From NCBI RefSeq assembly GCF_020736705.1, contig NZ_CP085990.1:1798001-1862000 (forward strand): a stretch of 64,000 nt of DNA. Reading direction: 5' to 3'. A program made the translations under genes and the position numbers. The notes below the pieces were generated by a model that saw only the letters and a program-made list of their open reading frames with translations, was not told the DNA's origin and did not search any database. Below, one piece after another: positions 57,933-64,000 of the stretch. The DNA is from Psychrobacter sanguinis. GTDB taxonomy: Bacteria; Pseudomonadota; Gammaproteobacteria; Pseudomonadales; Moraxellaceae. Position 1 is the first letter of the stretch; each line of letters opens with the position of its first letter.

Positions 57933-58006
57933 TGGAGGCTGAGGTCGGAATCGAACCGGCGTCCACGGATTTGCAATCCGCTGCATAACCACTCTGCCAC
58001 CCAGCC
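57933..58006 (-). tRNA. tRNA-Cys (anticodon GCA)
   Basis: A 74-base cloverleaf with encoded CCA. On the minus strand it begins GGCTGGGTGGCAGAGTGG, the anticodon loop is TTGCAAA, the T arm holds TTCGATT and the acceptor closes with TCAGCC-TCCA. Confidence 0.96.
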
Positions 58007-58423
58007 ATTTGAGGTGACCTATAATACCAAAAAAAAATAAAAATACAAGCTGTCTTGGCCGCATTTTGTAAAAATAGTGATTATTGTTCAATATTTTTTT
58101 TATTTGACCCAAAAACATGACTTTTAGCCATCAAATAAAAACAATCATCTGTGTTTAGATAAAGACAGGAAATATCTGCTCACTTATATCCAATACCGAA
58201 AAATCGGACGAATTAAAGCGGTACTAACTTATTCCTATACACTTATTTCTATATATCATACAGAAGGATAATTTTATCCGGTTTATGGCAAACTGGGCGG
58301 ATTATTTGGGCTTCATAGGTTACAATATTGCAGGTAAAGTAAGCCTTATACAGGGCTGCTTTTAAAATAATTGATTGTGTCCCTTTAAACTACCTCTTAA
58401 ATTTTTAGATGATGGAGCCAAAA
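58007..58423. other. intergenic region between tRNA-Cys and folD
   Basis: About 415 AT-rich bases between divergent units. It holds the tRNA-Cys promoter (58021-58048) and must hold the folD promoter. I see no gene. Confidence 0.4.
58021..58048 (-). promoter_or_regulatory. promoter of tRNA-Cys
   Basis: Minus-strand TTGTAT (58043-58048) and TATTAT (58021-58026), 16-bp spacer, about 15 bases before the tRNA. All four tRNA promoters in the window share this spacer length. Confidence 0.6.
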
Positions 58424-59284
58424 ATGACAGAAGCTACTGCCACCCGCCTTGATGGTAAAGCACTTGCAAAACAAATCGAGCAAGACCTGACTCAGCGAGT
58501 TGCTGCTCTAGTCGAAAAAACCGGCCGTACCCCAATTCTAGCGACGATATTAGTGGGTGATGATCCTGCTTCTGCTACTTATGTGCGTATGAAAGGCAAT
58601 GCTTGTAAGCGCGTGGGTATGGAATCTATCCGAGTTGAGATGCCAGCAAGCACCACAACCGATGAACTATTGGCCAAGATTGACGAATTAAACAACAATC
58701 CTGACGTTCATGGCATCTTATTACAGCATCCTGTGCCTGAGCAAATTGATGAGCGAGCTTGTTTTGATGCGATTGATTTGGCAAAAGATGTGGATGGCGT
58801 AACCTCCCTTGGCTTTGGTCGTATGAGCATGGGTGAGCCTGCTTATGGGTCATGTACCCCTCAAGGCATTATGTACTTGCTTGAGCAAAATGGCATCGAA
58901 TTTGCAGGTAAGAATGCAGTAGTCGTGGGTCGCAGTGCTATTTTAGGTAAACCAATGGCGCAAATGCTATTGAATGCCAACTGTACCGTCACTATCTGTC
59001 ATTCAAAAACTCAAAACTTAGCAGAACATGTCGGACGTGCAGATATCATTGTTGGTGCAGTTGGTGTACCAGAGTTGATTAAGAAGGATTGGATTAAACC
59101 AGGTGCTATCGTAGTCGATGCCGGTTTCCATCCTACTGATGATGGCGGAGTAGGTGATATCGAACTAAAAGGTATCGAGTCAATTGCAGCGGCTTATACG
59201 CCAGTTCCAGGTGGAGTAGGTCCTATGACGATTAATACTTTGATTCGTCAGACAGTTGAAGCGGCTGAAAAAGCAGCTCAATAG
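58424..59284 (+). CDS. folD: methylenetetrahydrofolate dehydrogenase/cyclohydrolase FolD
   Basis: FolD interconverts 5,10-methylene-THF and 10-formyl-THF and supplies one-carbon units for purines and formyl-methionine. It has 286 residues from the ATG at 58424, which has GGAG six bases upstream; the frame opens five codons earlier. Conserved blocks are [22 protein letters not shown] (with the catalytic lysine), [26 protein letters not shown], the NADP loop [15 protein letters not shown] and the C-terminal [15 protein letters not shown]. Confidence 0.97.
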   Translation: MTEATATRLDGKALAKQIEQDLTQRVAALVEKTGRTPILATILVGDDPASATYVRMKGNACKRVGMESIRVEMPASTTTDELLAKIDELNNNPDVHGILLQHPVPEQIDERACFDAIDLAKDVDGVTSLGFGRMSMGEPAYGSCTPQGIMYLLEQNGIEFAGKNAVVVGRSAILGKPMAQMLLNANCTVTICHSKTQNLAEHVGRADIIVGAVGVPELIKKDWIKPGAIVVDAGFHPTDDGGVGDIELKGIESIAAAYTPVPGGVGPMTINTLIRQTVEAAEKAAQ

Positions 59285-59331
59285 GCTATTAAAGAGCAAC
59301 ATCACCTTAGAATTATAGTAAATCAATTTAA

Positions 59332-59361
59332 GGAGGTAGGTATGTCAACATCCTGCCTCCA
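59332..59361 (+). promoter_or_regulatory. hairpin covering a strong Shine-Dalgarno sequence
   Basis: GGAGGTAGG pairs with CCTGCCTCC across an 11-base loop (one mismatch). The left arm is the perfect Shine-Dalgarno AAGGAGGT of the 14-codon frame at 59342, so folding would hide that site. No T run follows, so it is not a standard terminator of folD. Confidence 0.4.
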
Positions 59362-59386
59362 CAATCCTCTAGACTTTCTGAATTAA
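59342..59386 (+). CDS. possible 14-codon leader peptide upstream of psiE
   Basis: ATG at 59342 is preceded by a perfect AAGGAGGT, and the frame encodes MSTSCLHNPLDFLN before TAA, ending 13 bases before psiE. The strength of the ribosome binding site is the only reason to list it. Its 3' half is a copy of corA-derived sequence (see the direct repeat), so it may be fortuitous. Confidence 0.25.
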   Translation: MSTSCLHNPLDFLN

Positions 59387-59389
59387 CGG
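59371..59389. repeat. left member of a 19-bp direct repeat flanking psiE
   Basis: AGACTTTCTGAATTAACGG, matched with one change by AGACTTTCTGAATTGACGG at 60062-60080, which is the end of the corA coding sequence. Similarity continues weakly on both sides. Confidence 0.85.
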
Positions 59390-59399
59390 AGCATAGCTA

Positions 59400-59972
59400 A
59401 TGAGTTCTCATCACCCAAATAATAGCTGGCAAGCAAAAGCACAGGCATTTGGGATGTTTATGATTGATGTCAGTCATTATTTAGCATTGTTAGTGATAGG
59501 ACTTGTGGTAATTTGGGCAGGGGGTGCGGAGTTCATTAGTATTGCCCAAAGTGGCAAAGCGGAGCTTAAAGACATTCTTATGCTGTTTATTTATCTTGAG
59601 CTGTTGGCCATGATAGGTATTTATTTTAAGACCCATAGATTGCCTGTACAGTTTTTGATTTATATTGCCATCACCGCCTTGTCACGACATTTGGTAGTAG
59701 ATGTACAAGCGGTTTCCGAAGATTTTCACTTATGGTTATTGATAACCACAACGTTTTCTATCTTCATCCTCAGTATCGCCATTTTCATATTAACGTGGAC
59801 AGCCAGTAAATTTGGGCGTCCTGAAGATAACTTACAGAAGTACCATGCTCAGAAGCACGGTCTTAAGGAAAATGGTTTTCAGGAAAATAGCTCTCAGAAA
59901 AACAGCAACGATACTCTCCAAGGTAATAATGGTCAGAAGACCAGCATCGAAACTGGTGCTAACGAAAAGTAG
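59400..59972 (+). CDS. PsiE family protein (phosphate-starvation-inducible)
   Basis: This inner-membrane protein of the PsiE family has an unknown molecular role; E. coli psiE is under PhoB and cAMP-CRP control. It has 190 residues. Four membrane helices are seen at about 22-42, 58-78, 85-100 and 112-138 (for example YLALLVIGLVVIWAGG and FIYLELLAMIGIYF), with the conserved LELLAMIGIYFKTHRLPV and TALSRHLVVD blocks. After residue 145 comes a polar tail with loosely repeated QEN/QKN units that is not part of the family. No Pho box was recognised. It converges with corA. Confidence 0.85.
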   Translation: MSSHHPNNSWQAKAQAFGMFMIDVSHYLALLVIGLVVIWAGGAEFISIAQSGKAELKDILMLFIYLELLAMIGIYFKTHRLPVQFLIYIAITALSRHLVVDVQAVSEDFHLWLLITTTFSIFILSIAIFILTWTASKFGRPEDNLQKYHAQKHGLKENGFQENSSQKNSNDTLQGNNGQKTSIETGANEK

Positions 59973-60049
59973 CGACAGCCAGTAATGATTAACAATATCA
60001 ATTGACAATATCAATCGATAACACTGGAATCATACGCACTCAGAAGTAT

Positions 60050-61153
60050 TTACAACCACCCAGACTTTCTGAATTGACGGTATAGAATAAAACACGTTAA
60101 AAATATAGCCCCAAGCACTATAAAGTAAGAATACTGATAGTGCAGTTCTGGCATGAAGTCGAAGTTCATTCCATAAATCCCCGCAACGGCTGTCGGTACA
60201 GCTAATATACCAGCCCAAGCAGCCAGTTTGCGTACCACCTCGTTTTGCCCCATATTGACCATCGCCATATAAGTGTCCATTGCCACACTCAACATCTCAT
60301 TAAGTCCATTGACTGCATCTATCGCACGTAATAGATGGTCATTGACGTCCCTAAAATAGGGCTTGGCAATACTTGGGAACACAGAAACCAGTTCATTTTT
60401 TTTATGATTAATGAAGAAGTTACAGATGTCCTGTACCGGCATCATTACCGCGCGCATATGAACCAGTTGCGATTTCAAGGTGTATAAGCTTTGCAGAATC
60501 TCTTTACTGAATTTATAAGAAAAAATATTACGTTCTTGCTCTCTTAAGTATTCCCCTAAGCTATCAGTAATAGGTAGGTAGCTGTCGACCACATAATCTA
60601 GGACCGCATGAAGCACGAATACCGGACCCATAGACATTTTTTCAGGACGTCGATGGCAATAAGCTCTAACCGGTGCATAAGAGCTTGAGGCGCCGGTGCG
60701 AATAGTAATAATGTAATTACTGCCCATGAACATCGAAGTAGTTCCGTAATGGATATTGTTTTGGGCTAAGTAAGCGGTCCTTACAACGACGAATAAGGAA
60801 TCGTTGCCATAGGTTTCGATTTTAGCGCGCTGATTTTCGTTAAATGCATCCTCTAGCGCTAGTTCGTGAATATCAAAAGCCCTCTGTACTGCTTGGATAG
60901 TCTCAATACTGGGGTCATATAAACCAAGCCAGATGAATTGTCCTTTATTGGACAAAGTTCTACTGACCTCATCTAACTCTATCTTTTCAATGAATTCGCC
61001 AGTTTTACGCGAATAGACACAGCAATTAACTATCTCATTAATACCCGATCGTTCAAAATCTTCTACCCGCTCTGCATCTGGGTCGTAGACCGGCATAGTA
61101 GGTGACATAAAGGACAGAGCTTGTTGCTCTTCTTTATATTTTAGATCGGACAT
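60050..61153 (-). CDS. corA: CorA-family magnesium/cobalt transporter
   Basis: CorA is a pentameric channel for divalent cations in the inner membrane. It has 367 residues. The large cytosolic funnel (about 1-300) is followed by two helices; the first ends in the signature Y-G-M-N of VAGIYGMNFDFMPE and the second is YFIVLGAIFLTCFILY. FRKSGWL at the C-terminus is basic. With MgtE also in the window, the cell has at least two magnesium routes. The N-terminal funnel starts with an acidic stretch (YDPDAERVEDFE). Confidence 0.94.
   Translation of the reverse strand: MSDLKYKEEQQALSFMSPTMPVYDPDAERVEDFERSGINEIVNCCVYSRKTGEFIEKIELDEVSRTLSNKGQFIWLGLYDPSIETIQAVQRAFDIHELALEDAFNENQRAKIETYGNDSLFVVVRTAYLAQNNIHYGTTSMFMGSNYIITIRTGASSSYAPVRAYCHRRPEKMSMGPVFVLHAVLDYVVDSYLPITDSLGEYLREQERNIFSYKFSKEILQSLYTLKSQLVHMRAVMMPVQDICNFFINHKKNELVSVFPSIAKPYFRDVNDHLLRAIDAVNGLNEMLSVAMDTYMAMVNMGQNEVVRKLAAWAGILAVPTAVAGIYGMNFDFMPELHYQYSYFIVLGAIFLTCFILYRQFRKSGWL
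60062..60080. repeat. right member of the 19-bp direct repeat flanking psiE
   Basis: AGACTTTCTGAATTGACGG, within the last codons of corA (RQFRKSG on the minus strand). The partner is at 59371-59389. Confidence 0.85.
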
Positions 61154-61311
61154 AGTGAATCCTCATGGCTTCTAATAACAAAGCAGGGCAGTTCGAGTAT
61201 AATTTTAAGTTTATGAGCTATGTTAATCACAGTTAATTAACTACAAGAAGCGCAAAAAATTAGCCTGATTGTTTAAGTTATAACTTCTTATGATCTCTAA
61301 TTTGAGGCGCA

Positions 61312-61698
61312 TTATAAGGCGTATTTTTTTAAAGTTTCCATATCTACCAATTCTAATAAGCTCTCATGACAGGCCTCAAGCTTAATTTGGGGGGCCATAT
61401 CGTGGTCTAGTGCATCTAGCCAGCGTAAGGCACAGATGCACCAATAATCGCCAGGCTTTAACCCCGGGAATCCAAACTCAGGCACAGGCGTGATTAAGTC
61501 ATTACCGGTCTTGGCTGAAAAGTTTAAAAATTCACTGGTCATTTTGGCGCAGACGGTGTGTTGACCGACATCTTGTGGGCCTGTATGACAAAAGCCGTTA
61601 CGGTAGTAGCCAGTGATGGGATCAAAACAGCAGCTCGCCAAAAAAGTGCCTAAAACGTTTCTTTGATTTAAATTTGGGTCAGGATGATGTGAGGGCAT
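61312..61698 (-). CDS. DUF2237 family protein
   Basis: The function of the DUF2237 family is unknown. This 128-residue cytosolic protein has many conserved family phrases: NVLGTFLASCCFDPITGYYRNG, VGQHTVCAKMTSEFL, FPGLKPGDYWCICALRWLDAL. Several cysteines and an early D-P-x-T-G motif could bind metal, which is a guess. The ATG at 61698 has AAAGAGA upstream; an in-frame TTG lies 11 codons before it. It sits in front of corA on the same strand, about 160 bases away, so the two may be separate units. Confidence 0.88.
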   Translation of the reverse strand: MPSHHPDPNLNQRNVLGTFLASCCFDPITGYYRNGFCHTGPQDVGQHTVCAKMTSEFLNFSAKTGNDLITPVPEFGFPGLKPGDYWCICALRWLDALDHDMAPQIKLEACHESLLELVDMETLKKYAL

Positions 61699-62622
61699 AA
61701 ATAATTCTCTTTTAATGTCCAATTTATTCAATAAAAATAAGGACCTAAGATTGATAGCACAATGATATGGCCCTATGAGACAGTGACTTAAATTGACCGT
61801 AAAGGGTTGGTTTGGAGTAAGTGGGGTCTAAAATTAAACAAAATAGTAACACATCTCACCAATTTATATTTATAGAGACTGGCAAGTTAATGTGGTTTAA
61901 AAAGATTATTTTTCAATAAGTTAAATCTACTAATAAATTAAAATGGCCAGTATAATCTGTCATTATTATAGAAAAAAATTACACTATAGAAGGTTATTAG
62001 AGCTTATTAGAGCATAGGTGTTTAGAGAAAGGCAAAGTTGAGTTTAGCCACACAATGATTGTAAGGAATTTTTAGTTTTATCTGGGGTTTCTCTAGGCGA
62101 AAGCGATGAGCTATGCTAGACTTAAAGTCATAAATTAATCAGCTCATTAAGTAGCGGATTTGGCCATAGCATGATAAAGACATGTTAAAATGACATTGAA
62201 GATATGAGTTTAGTGCTTAATGTCGGCCAATGCATCTATTCAAACAGCAGATGATTTAAGCATATTGGCTTGGTAAATTTTTTACCAAGTGGGCTTAGAA
62301 TGAACTTAATTATTTACAGCAAAACGGTTCATAGCAAAACGGTGTACGCCGTTTAATTGTGTGCTCAGCCGAAATGTACAGAGTGCCAAATGCGTGAATT
62401 ATTGTGGCTTAGCCCGTACAGAGATTTAATTTTTCAGTATTTTTTATTCTTGAAATAACTGTAGGTTTTCAGAATAACCGTATATTCTCGAAATAATTGT
62501 ATATTCCCAAAATAATTGTATATTCTCAAAATATCGATTACTTACTAATACACTTTAACTAACGATTTGGTGATGGCGAACCGACTTAAATAATGAGTGT
62601 CGCCTCCAAACAAGGATTACTT
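61699..62622. other. intergenic region upstream of hisZ with repeats and hairpins
   Basis: About 900 AT-rich bases. From left to right: a tandem 10-mer TTATTAGAGC at 61994-62013; a perfect hairpin CTTGGTAAA-TTT-TTTACCAAG at 62269-62289; two copies of AGCAAAACGGT at 62318 and 62333; an 18-bp near-palindrome AAACGGTGTACGCCGTTT at 62337-62354; and a 19-bp tandem repeat at 62445-62537. No gene is seen. Confidence 0.5.
62445..62537. repeat. 19-bp tandem repeat, about five copies
   Basis: Units follow without gaps at 62445, 62464, 62483, 62502 and 62521. The best two read TATTCTCGAAATAATTGTA and TATTCCCAAAATAATTGTA; the outer ones are more diverged and the last is incomplete. The array ends about 55 bases before the first possible hisZ start. 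Confidence 0.88.
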
Positions 62623-63918
62623 GTGTCTGACAGTTCTACAACCTCTCGCAAAATTCAAAGCCAGTCTTCAGATAAACTAGCCCATGTCGCAGATATTGAT
62701 AATATTTGGTTGCTGCCAGATGGTGTCAGTGATTTACTCTCTGAAGAAGCACAAAAACAAGAGTGGCTGCGTTATAAGTTAACTCGTCTGCTTGTGAGCC
62801 GCGGCTATGAGTTGATTTGTCCGCCAATGATTGAGTTTACTGAGTCATTGTTAGGCAATGCCTCAGAGGACTTAAAGCGTCAAACCTTTAAAATTATTGA
62901 CCAGCTGTCAGGTCGTCTAATGGGGGTACGTGCTGATATTACCCCACAAATATTACGTATTGATGCTCACTTAAATAAAATGGGCAAAGCCAACCAAATC
63001 GCTCGTTATTGCTATGCCGGTCACGTTATTCGTACCCTACCGGACGGTCTGTTTGGTTCACGTACGCCCTTGCAATTGGGTGCTGAGATATTTGGCAGTG
63101 ACAGTCTAGACGCGGACATCGAGTTAATTGATGTACTGTATTGTCTCATCGATAACTTGAATCTAAAAAAACATCTACACATAGACATCGGTCATGTGGC
63201 TATTTTTGCGCGTTTAAAAGATCTAGCAGGGTTGTCTGACAATGATGCTTCAGTATTGATGAACCTGTATGCCAATAAAGCCTTACCTGAACTAAAGCAG
63301 GTCTGTGAAGATTTGCCTATGGGTAATGATTTTTATCAGTTGGCTGTCTATGGTCATGACATGGTTGCTCTAAAGCAAGCCTTATCAGATACAGCGACTA
63401 ATGATGCGGCTATTGTTAAAGCAGTCGGTGAAGTACAAACCATGGCCCGTCATATCAGAGATACCTATCAGAGCGATGTCAGTGTAGACATTACTGAGCT
63501 GGGTTATCACTATCATACGGGTATCGTTTTTAACGCTTACTTTGAAAACGAATCTCAAGCAGTAGTACGCGGTGGTCGTTTTAATGGTGAGAGTTTTGAT
63601 TCAGCAAACAATGTCCCGACGGCCATTGCAGAAGAGCTACCCTCGCGCAGTGCGACAGGGTTTAGTTTGGAAGTTACCCGTTTACAGCGTTATATGACAT
63701 TGGCAGAGTCGAAATTGGTTTTAGTGAGTTTTGCGGACATGCAAGGCGTGCGCAGTGACAATAACGCCAAGCTAGAAAAAGATTTGGCCAATAAGATTTC
63801 AGAGTTACGAGATTTAGGGCACCGAGTAGTACGCCCGCTGTGTGACAGTGACGCACCTAACAATGTGACACATAAATTAGTTTTAGATGATGGTGAGTGG
63901 GTGTTAAGAGCAGTGTAA
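62623..63918 (+). CDS. hisZ: ATP phosphoribosyltransferase regulatory subunit HisZ
   Basis: HisZ is a catalytically dead relative of histidyl-tRNA synthetase. It joins short-form HisG to make the active, histidine-sensitive first enzyme of histidine synthesis. Class II synthetase features remain: WLLPDGVSDLLSEEA (motif 1 region), FKIIDQLSGRLMGVRADITPQILRI and the late VVRGGRFNGE. The frame opens with an ATG at 62593 that lacks a ribosome binding site. The GTG at 62623 has AAGGA six bases upstream and is preferred, giving 431 residues. The synthetase anticodon domain is absent. Its usual neighbour purA would lie beyond the right edge. Confidence 0.93.
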   Translation: MSDSSTTSRKIQSQSSDKLAHVADIDNIWLLPDGVSDLLSEEAQKQEWLRYKLTRLLVSRGYELICPPMIEFTESLLGNASEDLKRQTFKIIDQLSGRLMGVRADITPQILRIDAHLNKMGKANQIARYCYAGHVIRTLPDGLFGSRTPLQLGAEIFGSDSLDADIELIDVLYCLIDNLNLKKHLHIDIGHVAIFARLKDLAGLSDNDASVLMNLYANKALPELKQVCEDLPMGNDFYQLAVYGHDMVALKQALSDTATNDAAIVKAVGEVQTMARHIRDTYQSDVSVDITELGYHYHTGIVFNAYFENESQAVVRGGRFNGESFDSANNVPTAIAEELPSRSATGFSLEVTRLQRYMTLAESKLVLVSFADMQGVRSDNNAKLEKDLANKISELRDLGHRVVRPLCDSDAPNNVTHKLVLDDGEWVLRAV

Positions 63919-64000
63919 ACTTTGTTTTATACGAAGGTATACGTTGATTTTAAGGCTCAAAATAACTGCGCCACAATGACGCAATTTAATTTTTACAGTT

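Noticed and set aside
57903-58118. 71-codon minus frame
   Set aside because: It runs through tRNA-Cys and its promoter.

Overview
The window looks like chromosomal DNA of a Gammaproteobacterium of the Moraxellaceae, most likely Psychrobacter or a close relative. This is an inference from gene content. The signs are two tandem wax-ester synthase/DGAT genes, NfuA, MetY, HisZ, a leuS-lptE-holA run, a complete IS4-family element whose ends resemble the ISAba1 type, moderate-to-low GC and AT-rich intergenic DNA. I recognise no prophage, CRISPR array, plasmid replication gene or known defence island.

Layout. 1-8.3 kb: the 5' end of a RarD/EamA permease, a CorC/HlyC-family CBS membrane protein, nfuA with a complete IS inserted at its stop codon, metY, a PfkB sugar kinase and a histidine phosphatase. 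8.5-18.8 kb: a large M16C peptidase, a small membrane protein, the two tandem WS/DGAT genes, thiG, a LysM-SPOR cell-wall protein and a DUF2726 protein. 19.3-26.8 kb: a large-subunit catalase, a PPP-type phosphatase, an acyl-CoA synthetase, an aldo/keto reductase and an MBL-fold hydrolase. 27.0-31.2 kb: two identical tRNA-Lys genes and macAB. 31.5-44 kb: housekeeping genes on the minus strand (holA, lptE, leuS, argB, a phosphohexomutase, dut, mgtE, rep) and one ArsC/Spx-like gene on the plus strand. 44-51.3 kb: a TPR-GT41 glycosyltransferase, OmpW, hemB, a Tat-exported S66 peptidase and a very acidic protein built on 15 perfect 15-bp repeats. 52.4-57.5 kb: a complete chaperone-usher fimbrial cluster (pilin, chaperone, usher, two-domain adhesin) behind 1.2 kb of AT-rich DNA. 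57.7-64 kb: tRNA-Leu, tRNA-Cys, folD, psiE, corA, a DUF2237 gene and hisZ.

How the genes fit together. MacA and MacB form the inner part of a tripartite efflux pump. LeuS, LptE and HolA share a tight minus-strand transcription unit. The four fimbrial genes are sufficient in kind to build one chaperone-usher pilus. The acyl-CoA synthetase and the WS/DGAT pair could both act in neutral-lipid metabolism, although they are not adjacent. Most converging gene pairs share a bidirectional hairpin terminator.

The least explained items are these: the KEDES-repeat protein with its duplicated NIYQWAAKLKE helix; several short tandem or direct repeats in front of genes (periods 15, 19, 21, 21 and 24 bp); long perfect inverted repeats without a T-tract; a paired DnaA-box motif far from any replication gene; and psiE, which is flanked by copies of the corA 3' end. 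I found no clearly new multi-gene system. Several start codons were moved inward from the longest reading frame because a Shine-Dalgarno sequence, promoter or paralogue supports the shorter form.
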